Source: NORP309 sp964352735
GTDB taxonomy: Bacteria > Pseudomonadota > Gammaproteobacteria > Xanthomonadales > Marinicellaceae
Direction of reading: 5' to 3'
DNA length: 64,000 nt
Assembly (NCBI GenBank): GCA_964352735.1
Contig: CAYGTC010000016.1
Span: 1-64,000 of the forward strand
Part shown: positions 57,101-64,000 of the stretch, in pieces
Numbering within the stretch: the stretch's first letter is position 1
Layout of the letters: every line of letters starts with the position of its first letter
Notes under the pieces: model-generated
What the model saw: only the letters and a program-made list of their open reading frames with translations
Database searches by the model: none
What the model was told of the DNA's origin: nothing
Made by a program: the position numbers and the translations under genes

Positions 57101-60100
57101 AACCGCCAAAAGGGTCTTTGCAGCTTTAAAACCCTATCAGCAACACATTGAAGAATACTGTTATACCGATTTATCAAAGGCCTTTTTGATTCATGCCGAA
57201 AAGAATTATCGCAGTGATGCGCCATACCTGAGAACCTGTCTATTCAATGCCGATAACGGGGTCACAGAGCAAGGCATTGAGGCTGCCAGTTATGATTTTG
57301 TGATTGCGACCAATGTGATTCACGCTACGCAAAATATTGAGAGAAGCATCAAACACATCAAACAAGCATTACTCACCAATGGCTTGTTTTTATTGAATGA
57401 ACTCAATGATAATGCATTATTTAGCCATCTGACTTTTGGTTTACTGGAGGGGTGGTGGAATTATGATGATCCTGAATTACGCATCGTTGGTTCTCCTGCG
57501 TTGAGTGCTGAATCATGGCAGCGGGTTTTGGCCGAACAAGGTTTTGTCAACATCGCATTTGCTGCTGATAAAGCGCATCATTTGGGTCAACAATTGATCA
57601 TTGCTGAAAGTAATGGCTTGATAGAACAAGAAATCATCCCACCCATGAATTCATCACTGCTCAGCGCGAAAAAACAAGCAATAACGGTCAAATCTATTGC
57701 TCAAAATCCAGGATCTGAAAAACCAGATTCTCAAAAATTAGCGCCTCAAAAAGCCGTTGATGATGATCTTGTCTCATCTTATAAACATTTATCAACACAA
57801 ATCGATAAACATCAAGCCATCTCTTTTTTACGCACCATTGTTGCATCTACCATCGACATACCCGCGGAAAAAATTGAAGCCAGCATCAGTTTTGAACGTT
57901 ATGGTGTGGACTCCTTGTTGGTGCTGTCCTTAATCAATGCATTGCGCGAGCATTTTACAGAAATTTCATCGGTCTTATTGTTTGAAGTGAACACCTTGGA
58001 TTTGTTGAGTGATTACTTAATCGAACACAATCTACAGGAACTCTCAGTAGCCCTGGGAATATCGGAAATGGGTGTATCGGAAGTGCCATTATCGGTAAAC
58101 GGTGATGAACAACCAGACCATAAGCCGGCCTCTGAAAAGATACAAGACAGACAAGCGACACCAGCGTCAAAAGAGATTCAATCTGAAGAGAACCACAATC
58201 ACAACATTCAAGACATTGCCATCGTCGGCATGTCTGCACGTTTTGCCGATGCCGATAATTTAACTGAATTTTGGCAAAACATCAGCACAGCGCGGGATTC
58301 AATACGCCCGATCTCTCAAGATCGTGCCAAGTGGCAAGCGTATAAAGATTTTGATAAGGCTGGCTTTATGTCGGCCATAGATGAATTCGATCCCTTGTTT
58401 TTCCACCTTTCGCCAGCTGAAGCCGAACAAATGGACCCGCAAGAGCGGTTGTTCATTCAAGAAGTCTACCATTGTTTTGAAGAGGCTGGGTACGCACCTT
58501 CACAAATTGGTGCTCAGCATAAGGTGGGCGTGTATGTTGGTATCATGAATTCTCATTATGCGCCACATGCTGCATTGTGGTCAGTGGCCAATAGGGTGTC
58601 TTATCTAATGGATCTTAAAGGCCCAAGTATGGCCATCGACACGGCTTGTTCTTCATCACTGACAGCCGTACATTTAGCGGTAGAAAGCTTGAGGTCAGGT
58701 TCTGCTGATATGGTCATTGCCGGTGGAGTGAATTTAATCGTGGATCCTCAGCATCTACAAATTTTGGACGACATGTCCCTGCTGTCCCCAGAGGCAAGAT
58801 GTAAAGCCTTTGGCAAAGGAGGCAATGGCATTGCTATTGGTGAAGGTGTCGGGGCCTTATTGTTGAGGCCATTAAAAGACGCTCAAGCCGATGGTGATCA
58901 TATCCATGCCATCATCAAAGGTACGTCACTCAATGCAGGAGGCAAAAGCAGCAGTTATACCGCACCAAAAGCCTCTGCTCAAGCGCAATTATTGAAAGAT
59001 GCCTGGCACAATGCCAAAGTACAAGCAGGTGATGTCAGTTATATTGAAGGCCATGGAACGGGAACTGAATTGGGTGATCCCATTGAATTTGAAGGTTTGA
59101 ATCAGGCCTTTAAATCCATAAAAGGCGCCGACCATACTTGCTATTTGGGTTCAGTCAAAACTAATATTGGCCACCTAGAAAGCGCGGCAGGAATGGCAGG
59201 GATTTGTAAAGTGGTTTTGCAAATGCAACAGCGCACAATTGTGCCAAATTTATACAGCAAGGAGATCAATCCCCACATAGATATGGACCGTTCTCCTTTC
59301 CAACTGGTACAGCATACACAACCATGGGGCGATGAAACAACACACTCGGCTCAACCATTGACCGCAGGCGTCAATTCGTTCGGTGCTGGAGGGGCCAATG
59401 CACATGTGGTCTTGCAAGAATACCGCAATACTGAGCAAATAAAAGCAGTTTTGGGACAACAAATCATTGTGTTATCGGCACAATCTCAAGGGCAGTTAAC
59501 CTCAATGGTTGACCAGTTACATGAGCATTTGCAGCAACAATGGCCATCAACTGAAGCATCATCACAATATCTGGCCAATCTAGCCTGGACATTACAAAAC
59601 GGTAGAGACGTCATGTCGCACAGGCTGGCTTTTGTGTGTGATGACATACAAGGTTTAATCAATGATCTTGAAAATTATCAACTCAGTAGCAATCCTGCCA
59701 TACAGTCTGTTGTTACGGAAGAAAATGCACTCGAAGCAGATGAAGCCATCGATGAATTAATCAAAACCTGGACTGACAAGAAATCGCTGCGAAAAATTGC
59801 CGCTTTGTGGGTCAAAGGCTATGTGATTAACTGGCATGTGGTCAGAGGAACCACTAAAGTGCAAAGGACCAGCTTGCCTGTATACCCATTTGCCAATGCT
59901 AAATACTGGATAAACAATAAAGCTGATCAGCAAGTTGTGTCATCAGAAACCCGTACCAATGTAAGCATGAGTCATGTCACTCAATCAGTCAATCAAACGC
60001 ACAATGAAATAGGCAATGAAACGCATAAGCACACAAGCAATAAAAAAGTCAATAATCCAAAGACAGTACTTCCTGTCATTGATGACTTAATAACGCACAT

Positions 60101-63100
60101 TGCTGAACTGTTAAAGCTTCCTGTTCATGACATTGACGCTTTGGAGCCACTGGAAAATTACGGCTTGGATTCGGTGATGGTCATCAAGTTAATGGACCGT
60201 TTGGTTGATCGTTATGGGCCATTGAGCAAAACACTTATTTTTGAGTACCCAACACTGACCGAATTTGCCCAGATGCTTTCGCAACATGACACACAACACG
60301 ATCATGGCATTACATCAAGTGAACAGCACCACAGTACTGAAATTCATTCGGAATCGGTGTCCTTGTTGAATCAAAAAACGGATTCATCCCAAGACATTGC
60401 CATCATTGGTATCGCTGGTCGTTATCCGGATGCTGATGATCTGGAACAATTTTGGCATAATTTATCACAAGGCAAAGATGCTGTCAGCACCGTGCCAACA
60501 GATCGGTGGCGTGTCGATGAGCGGTTTTCCGGTGCGGATCAAAAAGGTGGTTTTATTGAGAATGCACAATACTTTGATGCCGCATTTTTTAATATGTTGC
60601 CAGCCGATGCGGAATTGAGTGACCCTCAAGAACGGTTGTTTGTAGAAATGGTTTATCATGCCATTGAAAACAGTGGCTATACGCCACAAAATCTGACAAG
60701 CAGCGCAGGCGATCACAGTGAAAACGTTGGCGTGTATGTCGGTGTCATGTATGAAGATTACCAATTACATGGCGTTGAGGCATACAATCAAGGTCAAAAT
60801 ATGGCCTTATCAGGCAGTCCTGCATCGATTGCCAATCGGGTTTCGTATTTGTTTGATTTTAATGGACCCAGTTTGGCCATTGATTCGATGTGTTCATCAT
60901 CATTCAGCGCCATTCATCTGGCTTGTCAGGCGATAAAAAATGGTGATTGTGCGGTGGCTGTTGCCGGTGGCGTCAATTTAACCTTGCACGAAAACAAATA
61001 CCGAATGTTGAACATTGGCGGCTTTTCTTCTCGAAATGGTCATTGTGCGGCCTTTGGTGCAAGTGGTGATGGATATGTTCCAGCAGAAGGCGTTGGAGCG
61101 GTGATCTTAAAGCCATTGAATGTCGCCGAACAAGATGGTGATGGCATCATTGGAGTCATAAAGGGCACAGCACTCAATCATGGTGGTAAATCCAACGGCT
61201 ACACAGTGCCCAATGCTCAGGCTCAAGCTTCAGTGATACGTTCGGCATTGTCACAATCAGGCATCAGTCCACAAGACATCAATTATATAGAAGCACATGG
61301 AACAGGGACAGTTTTAGGTGACCCGATTGAAATCGAAGGTTTGATGCAATCCTATGGAGAACAAGCTGGCCAAGGCCAATGTGCCGTTGGCTCTGTGAAA
61401 TCAAACATTGGGCATTGTGAAAGCGCAGCAGGCATGGCATCGCTGAGTAAAGTATTATTGCAGATGAAACACCAACAACTGGTGCCCTCATTGTATGCTG
61501 AACCACGCAATCCACACATAGATTTTGCGACCACACCTTTTGATGTGCCATCTCGCTTGATGCCATGGCAACCCGTGTATACACCTCAAGGCCATGCACA
61601 ACCACTGCGAGCAGGCATCAGCTCGTTTGGTGCTGGTGGTGTGAACAGTCACATGATTATAGAACAATATGTGCAAAAACCTCAGATAACGCCACAAAAT
61701 ACCGCCAGCTTATTGGTGTTATCGGCACGAACGCAAAAGGCGTTATCACAACAGGTGGTCAATTTGTATGAACACTTGAAACACCATGTAAATCAGACGG
61801 CATCCATGCGCAATGTTTGCTATACATTACAAGTCGGTAGAGTTGCGATGTCACACAGATTGGCATGTGTGGTGGATAATCATCAACAGTGTTTGAGTGT
61901 TTTACAATCTTTGATAGAACAGCGTAAAAGTCCGGTACCCGTGCATCAGGCCAAGGTATCAAAGGTATCAAGACATCAAAACAAGGCCCTACAAGATCCA
62001 CAAGACGTTTCTTTACAGCACATCGCCATGGCATGGGTACAAGGCAGTGATGTCTTATGGCACAAACTTTATGGTGCTGATCTTCCACAACGCATCGCTT
62101 TACCAGCCTATCCATTTGAACGCAAAGCATACTGGGCTCCTGCAACAATGGATTCTCCTCAAACCATCACAACACAGCATCAGCATGAACATTTGTTCAT
62201 CAAACCACAATGGGTTGATGAGGTATTGGACAAGTCACAACAACGATCTGCACAACATGTATCAACACACCATGTCATTATGCTTTCTCATGGATTTGAT
62301 GACTTAAAACAACAGCTGATCAAACATAAAGACATCAATGTGATTGACTCCTTGATCAACCAAGATGATTTTGTGCAGACTGTGTTGGGCCTGATCAAGC
62401 AACTCAAGTCATTGCTAAAATCAACAGAAAATGCCAAAGATACCGGTGATATGAGTCATGTAAATGCGCAAATAGTGCAAGTGCTCGTCAACAGCAATAT
62501 TTTGAATGCTGAATTTTCATCATTGACCGCATTGCTGAAAAGTATCAATCAAGAATCAACCGAGATACACTGTCAATTGATCGCAGTGAACACACATCAT
62601 CACATCGATGTGCTTGGCCTGTTAAGTGCAGAAGCACAATCACAAGCCGATGCGATCAGGTATGAACAACACAGACAAGTCAGACATTTACAGCGTTGTG
62701 AGGTGAGTGAATCAATGCATGCATCCACACCACTTTGGCAAGCAGATCAAGTCTTTGTGATTTCTGGAGGTGCTGGTGGATTGGGCTGGATATTCACCCA
62801 GGCGATTGTCAATCAAGTCAAACAAGCCAAGGTGGTTCTGTTGGGACGCTCAGCTTTATCTCAACAACGCATAACAGCAATGCAGCAACTCAAACAATTG
62901 GGCATCTCCATCATTTACCGAGCGCTAGATGTTTCGGACAAACCTGCCATGCAAATCTTGATGGATGAAGTCAAACAACAATATGGCGGCGTAGATCATG
63001 TGATCCATTGTGCTGGAGTATTGAGAGATGGTTATCTGGTCAATAAATCTGAGGCCGATATTCGGGCAGTATTGGCACCAAAGTTAATCGGTGTTATGGT

Positions 63101-64000
63101 GCTGGATGAAGTCACAAAACAAGAGAAACTCAGCAGTTTTACTTGCTTTTCATCCATTGCCGGAGTCACTGGTAATGCTGGTCAGTGTGATTATGCCTTG
63201 GCCAATGGCTATTTAGACGGTTTTGCCAAAGACCGCAACAAGCACGTCTTAAACCAACAACGCTCTGGGCAAACCCTATCGATCAATTGGCCATTGTGGC
63301 AATCAGACGGTATGCAGATGGACCACAGCAGTCAACAACTGTTATTGAGTAATTATGGTTTGGCGGCCATGCCTGCGAAAGTTGGAGTGAGTGCTTCATT
63401 ACAGGCTTATGCTTTTCACTGTGATCAAATCATGATAGCTTATGGTGACGCCAATACCATCATGCAACGTGTCGATAATGGTATTGTAGATGACATTGTA
63501 AATGGCTTTGTTAATAATCCAGCAAACATGGATAATGAGCAAGCACAATTTGAAAGCAATGTTGTTGATGCCACAGATGTTGAAAATCAGATATTGTCAC
63601 TGGTGTCTGAAATTTTGAGGGTAGATCAATCAGAAGTCGATGTATTGTTGCCTTTGGGCGAATATGGTTTTGATTCCATTTCCTTCACGCAATTAGCGGC
63701 CAAGGTTTCATCAGTGTTTGATGTCACCGTTCAGCCCTCAGATATTTTCTCTTACCCAACGATCAAAGAACTGTCCGGTTATGTTGCAGCACAAATGCAG
63801 GCATCTAGCAATAATACTGCACAAACAATCGAATCACCTTTATTGACAGACCATCCATTGATCGATCAACGCATAAACGATGATCTGTTTTCTGTGACCT
63901 TAACAGGCCAAGAAGCCTTGTTAACCGATCACATGATCAATGGCGATCAAATCTTTCCTGGTACAGCCTACATCGAAATGGCATTGGCCGCGCGTCAGAT
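48129..64000 (+). CDS. Trans-AT polyketide synthase 2 (partial, runs off the right edge): KR-ACP / KS-(ACP-like)-ACP / KS-DH-KR-MT-ACP / KS-ACP / KS-KR-ACP-DH...
   Basis: The start is GTG 48129, two bases after the PKS1 stop; the ATG at 48133 is out of frame. The frame stays open for about 5,290 codons. It opens with the KR of split module 3 (core from 191, SSLAS, Y-A-F-A-N) and ACP (S508). Module 4: KS (C764), a carrier-like insert (1075-1150, A1112 instead of Ser) and ACP (S1374). Module 5: KS (C1607), DH (H2070, D2236), KR (IGGAGGVG near 2537), C-methyltransferase (ILEVGAGTGGT near 2983), ACP (S3262). Module 6: KS (C3507) and ACP (S4015). Module 7: KS (C4255), KR (SGGAGGLG near 4877), ACP (S5183), then directly a DH start (H5268 in H-M-I-N-G-D-Q-I-F-P). 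No AT is present. I checked the frame at many points, not at every codon. Confidence 0.9.
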   Translation, partial: MNDNHELILFTPNWTAKARETATDQIKYDRNVLIVAEPLIKDCAELSAQAKIIDETIDCVALKDKPNSFDQQDPMAHGQWLLAFLQNEIKKTSHCLIQFVLPFQDSEHCASLYLGLLRTLKIESNLDGQILFVDPSLNHLALINLCIAERGSVDDTIVRITGENRAVHAFDVHDTLKNDRVNNDQIPWQNQGVYVISGGMGGIGLLIALDIMSSVQSATVVLIGRAPKSAKQQELTALQTQAMQFGSNATIHYWSIDINDVDALTQCFQTESTRLGLGPLTGVIHCAGVIKDGYLINKKPDEIEQVLAPKIQGLQHLHQVTCAEPLDFFIGFSSLASITGNIGQAEYAFANGYLDGFLQWRSQQVRQAKAYGKSLSINWPLWADGGMIMSQDAKNRLYETSGIVAMDKKNALKALYMAMAMGSDHSQIAVTYGNSAQCYQHITRRNTAFPHPLNKLHDNKSNNMGSTNHLTLTQQLITAIKALFAQHTGIAIKQIDAEERFELYGIDSIMVARLNDQLAEYYTGVPKSIFYQCPTIKALADYLLKNHDKDTSMWLGNQVHDAMGQDEVFIMPDVSKKTSGKKHKPASHDAIAIIGMSGRFPQAQNIDEFWNNLVIGKNCISEIPSDRWSLADFYVSDKQEAVNRGKSYSKWGGFLHGFADFDPLFFNISPKEALDMDPQERLFLESCYCTLEQAGVTKVQIQKDYNGELGVFAGVTKTGFERYAQDLDQAGSAIKPRTSFSSVANRVSYFLDANGPSIPVDTMCSSSLTAIHQACESLQKGECQLALAGGVNLYQHPHNYFELCASGMLSEDGLCRSFGEGGTGFVPGEGVASVLLKPLSLAQKDGDNILAVIRSSAINHGGHAQGFTVPNPQAQSQLIEKVLSRAELSSQTISYVEAHGTGTQLGDPIEFEGLKNVFESDKSHLQKCHLGSVKSNIGHLEAAAGITGLIKTVLQIQHQQLVPSLHAKVINRHIDFNSSPFTLVQNAMPWRVAENQLRTALVSSFGAGGSNACVMIEEYPQSSDTTNPIGNSDKYAIILSARTKNELHKMVSNHLDWLMEQAELPSEKGAVGQSKVTEITEHQMLSIVAEHTKIAVEQLNGSMQISEFDFGAFELQNLISAFESSFGVQDISGEMVYSQTLSDWLNILQNNSSESTDVNTPEVDLMNLAYTLQTGRQPLPFRLAMNVESTSQLQALWQAFLNDEHNTSDLSSAGYFYDEVTAKKETLVQLQSSPAINQLINRWIESTNFEKMLPLWVKGLNIAWHKLYQQRPSDHLRIINLPNYPFTKQRLWPADALPKQTTANAQAKGSSEITARLSNGISSEQPAKIAQQEDVSHDQTSLAEVISLCVEKSLMIGKDDINPNQAFADYGLDSILSVGLVKQLNEHLSIDLKTAALFDYPSINQLAQYIEATFDTRQSSARVHQQQSSAAKNAAYDQQSTDNKQQESSISDVAIVGMSGCFPGAENVDELWQEIIAGHHHITDAQRWPLDTSLNACTQGGFLNEIAAFDAMFFNISGIEATHMDPQQRLFLQQVWTALEDAGYAGNALSGQNCGVYVGCCNGDYQDLFPHQPSSQSLWGNMGSVIPSRIAYLLDLKGPALAIDTSCSSSLVAVHSACQDLRRGDTDVAIAGGVFVQSTAKLYLSANKANMLSPTGATYSFDERADGFVPGEAAGVLLLKRLDDALADGDHIHAVIKGSGLNNDGATNGITAPSAESQASLLTEVYQKHGINVQDIDYIETHGTGTQLGDPIEFRALLKAFDNAPTTQYCTLGSVKQNIGHTQFAAGVSGIIKVILALKNQQIPPAVNFKKANKDVPIADSPFLINTQAKPWNTQANKTRLAGVSSFGASGTNAHVIIAEPPITHTTMHNGQAVLIVLSARSLDALKYNAEQLRHWCENHSQAALSDVSFTLMAGRGHFEHRLAIVVQNLDELKDRLAEYIHHDQNQTINHESIYQAYVKSPSNLIDDSLLSVSMTNHTHEANHNDMLHHLAASYIQGSVIDHQSLFDGQMVKRIPLPTYGFAKDRYWVKTSAQRQAQSQVQPQPLFTLNPCHAGFHVTFAKQAYVFQQHKVNGQSVLPGVMSLELLRSVIAIKSPTVKKWQLNKLVWVNPVLKQYHADLYLKIKLPEDDSSFAFELRSSRRDDSLMLTQGTVNYLGRQERDISIDLETLESVKPRSQWSAQQCYELTEQQGLQHGQMMRSLRKVIIGEDYGVAELNMPDQLMGEGNISLQPCILDSVILMSVAFLLDQGIVVDDLTSVPFMVEKFEILGDMTATMWAKMPVPLCHAQGIDGAIAADVFDDTGKLCIRMQGCFYRPVSTKKPAQMLMPHWRKISRAIDTKGSSLNNDMTWVMSTSHDPSSELLNHFPAHLIIDQSITQAQLQHHVSQADVPKQVVILALPAMPDQDMDALIDQHNDLAMQVLTLIKMMVAAQLDAQVIQWTLVTQNTHMIMNDTVCNPTAAGLHGLIGSMSKEFALWSSRIVDLESLSENILGEINALPISTDSCSLAHRNHQWYQSQLVPFELNKSIHNTPYKKQGLYLVIGGAGGVGRTWSKLVAASHQVQLIWVGRSAINDQIKQYIDEIALDAPRPIYIQADASDYGEMLACSQQVKQIGHLDGIVHSAISLNDHALMKMDREQFIQASQSKVEVSIRLAQCFDLSSLDFIVFFSSIQSFAKMPGQSNYAAGCTFEDSYCHYLRTQGINAKTINWGYWAQVGVVASAEMEQRMKKLGLLSLDADDLSQGLDTLLGIQIPQLAMVALTDQGSVETLNNTLRSIQSDRYYDSILDSVIANIPNQQDTVDQISAVVGDQMSAFDHEMAQLMFVQLNEAGLFNQQSTPMDTILSLIDPLYEPWMQESIRVLIKHGYLQWASDEHKQLVRLKPPVSSATAWQEWSLKTKPLLNNPDIQSHIILAETMMFALSDIVVGATPATDIMFPESSLKLVEGVYRDNKVADYFNQVLCETLVISIKKHLSVDAHKKIRILEVGAGTGGTAKRVFAALKPYQQHIEEYCYTDLSKAFLIHAEKNYRSDAPYLRTCLFNADNGVTEQGIEAASYDFVIATNVIHATQNIERSIKHIKQALLTNGLFLLNELNDNALFSHLTFGLLEGWWNYDDPELRIVGSPALSAESWQRVLAEQGFVNIAFAADKAHHLGQQLIIAESNGLIEQEIIPPMNSSLLSAKKQAITVKSIAQNPGSEKPDSQKLAPQKAVDDDLVSSYKHLSTQIDKHQAISFLRTIVASTIDIPAEKIEASISFERYGVDSLLVLSLINALREHFTEISSVLLFEVNTLDLLSDYLIEHNLQELSVALGISEMGVSEVPLSVNGDEQPDHKPASEKIQDRQATPASKEIQSEENHNHNIQDIAIVGMSARFADADNLTEFWQNISTARDSIRPISQDRAKWQAYKDFDKAGFMSAIDEFDPLFFHLSPAEAEQMDPQERLFIQEVYHCFEEAGYAPSQIGAQHKVGVYVGIMNSHYAPHAALWSVANRVSYLMDLKGPSMAIDTACSSSLTAVHLAVESLRSGSADMVIAGGVNLIVDPQHLQILDDMSLLSPEARCKAFGKGGNGIAIGEGVGALLLRPLKDAQADGDHIHAIIKGTSLNAGGKSSSYTAPKASAQAQLLKDAWHNAKVQAGDVSYIEGHGTGTELGDPIEFEGLNQAFKSIKGADHTCYLGSVKTNIGHLESAAGMAGICKVVLQMQQRTIVPNLYSKEINPHIDMDRSPFQLVQHTQPWGDETTHSAQPLTAGVNSFGAGGANAHVVLQEYRNTEQIKAVLGQQIIVLSAQSQGQLTSMVDQLHEHLQQQWPSTEASSQYLANLAWTLQNGRDVMSHRLAFVCDDIQGLINDLENYQLSSNPAIQSVVTEENALEADEAIDELIKTWTDKKSLRKIAALWVKGYVINWHVVRGTTKVQRTSLPVYPFANAKYWINNKADQQVVSSETRTNVSMSHVTQSVNQTHNEIGNETHKHTSNKKVNNPKTVLPVIDDLITHIAELLKLPVHDIDALEPLENYGLDSVMVIKLMDRLVDRYGPLSKTLIFEYPTLTEFAQMLSQHDTQHDHGITSSEQHHSTEIHSESVSLLNQKTDSSQDIAIIGIAGRYPDADDLEQFWHNLSQGKDAVSTVPTDRWRVDERFSGADQKGGFIENAQYFDAAFFNMLPADAELSDPQERLFVEMVYHAIENSGYTPQNLTSSAGDHSENVGVYVGVMYEDYQLHGVEAYNQGQNMALSGSPASIANRVSYLFDFNGPSLAIDSMCSSSFSAIHLACQAIKNGDCAVAVAGGVNLTLHENKYRMLNIGGFSSRNGHCAAFGASGDGYVPAEGVGAVILKPLNVAEQDGDGIIGVIKGTALNHGGKSNGYTVPNAQAQASVIRSALSQSGISPQDINYIEAHGTGTVLGDPIEIEGLMQSYGEQAGQGQCAVGSVKSNIGHCESAAGMASLSKVLLQMKHQQLVPSLYAEPRNPHIDFATTPFDVPSRLMPWQPVYTPQGHAQPLRAGISSFGAGGVNSHMIIEQYVQKPQITPQNTASLLVLSARTQKALSQQVVNLYEHLKHHVNQTASMRNVCYTLQVGRVAMSHRLACVVDNHQQCLSVLQSLIEQRKSPVPVHQAKVSKVSRHQNKALQDPQDVSLQHIAMAWVQGSDVLWHKLYGADLPQRIALPAYPFERKAYWAPATMDSPQTITTQHQHEHLFIKPQWVDEVLDKSQQRSAQHVSTHHVIMLSHGFDDLKQQLIKHKDINVIDSLINQDDFVQTVLGLIKQLKSLLKSTENAKDTGDMSHVNAQIVQVLVNSNILNAEFSSLTALLKSINQESTEIHCQLIAVNTHHHIDVLGLLSAEAQSQADAIRYEQHRQVRHLQRCEVSESMHASTPLWQADQVFVISGGAGGLGWIFTQAIVNQVKQAKVVLLGRSALSQQRITAMQQLKQLGISIIYRALDVSDKPAMQILMDEVKQQYGGVDHVIHCAGVLRDGYLVNKSEADIRAVLAPKLIGVMVLDEVTKQEKLSSFTCFSSIAGVTGNAGQCDYALANGYLDGFAKDRNKHVLNQQRSGQTLSINWPLWQSDGMQMDHSSQQLLLSNYGLAAMPAKVGVSASLQAYAFHCDQIMIAYGDANTIMQRVDNGIVDDIVNGFVNNPANMDNEQAQFESNVVDATDVENQILSLVSEILRVDQSEVDVLLPLGEYGFDSISFTQLAAKVSSVFDVTVQPSDIFSYPTIKELSGYVAAQMQASSNNTAQTIESPLLTDHPLIDQRINDDLFSVTLTGQEALLTDHMINGDQIFPGTAYIEMALAARQ

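Overview
The window reads as accessory DNA from an AT-rich gammaproteobacterium. The evidence is a type I restriction operon, NlpC/P60 and beta-lytic-type M23 hydrolases, paired M16 peptidases, and two secreted proteins ending in the same short I-F-x-x-G-F-E/D tail. From memory, that tail is common in Marinicella- and Xanthomonadales-like bacteria, so the taxonomic placement is a guess. No transposase, integrase, CRISPR array or rRNA was seen. Sampled base composition drops in the RiPP region (15 G/C in bases 23161-23220) and rises in the PKS (26 G/C in bases 47041-47100).

Region 1 (1-8800) is a defence island on the + strand. It holds the 3' part of hsdR, then hsdM, a shortened rhuM-like gene, a class II Fic gene with a 12-bp tandem repeat, hsdS with an ATTCCC-8-GGGAAT palindrome inside its coding sequence, and a Septu-like ptuA-ptuB pair (ATPase plus HNH nuclease). 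The genes are tightly packed and several overlap.

Region 2 (8800-20520) is mixed. It has an unknown protein, an NlpC/P60 hydrolase, an M16 peptidase pair (one catalytic, one without the zinc motif), an unknown protein, an ATP-grasp enzyme, a secreted leucine-rich-repeat protein, a LasA/beta-lytic-like M23 endopeptidase, a class II tRNA-like gene whose anticodon arm does not fold normally, two small zinc-ribbon proteins and a small membrane protein.

Region 3 (20591-29175) is a probable RiPP cluster of a type I do not recognise. A radical SAM/SPASM maturase is followed by a 67-residue precursor whose C-terminus alternates aromatic and small residues. A MacB-like permease, a membrane-fusion protein and an ABC ATPase follow (a transporter set like that of darobactin-type clusters), then a cupin-like protein and a second ABC exporter with an unusually short nucleotide-binding domain. 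RNA hairpins bracket the precursor gene.

Region 4 (29281-32374) holds a HEAT-repeat protein, a small lipoprotein, a membrane-anchored endonuclease/exonuclease/phosphatase-family protein and a small secreted protein.

Region 5 (32928 to the right edge) is a trans-AT polyketide synthase cluster. A discrete acyl hydrolase/AT-AT-ER protein, a stand-alone ACP and an AsnB-like amidotransferase precede two giant PKS proteins. The second has a GTG start, is missing from any ATG-to-stop view, and stays open for about 5,290 codons to the window edge. The order amidotransferase + ACP + [KS-DH-KR-ACP][KS-degenerate DH-ACP][KS | KR-ACP][KS-ACP] matches the logic of glutarimide polyketides: a malonamyl starter, then vinylogous branching by a KS-B-ACP module. 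I infer a glutarimide-type product. The PKS also carries a carrier-like domain without its serine inside a post-KS linker.
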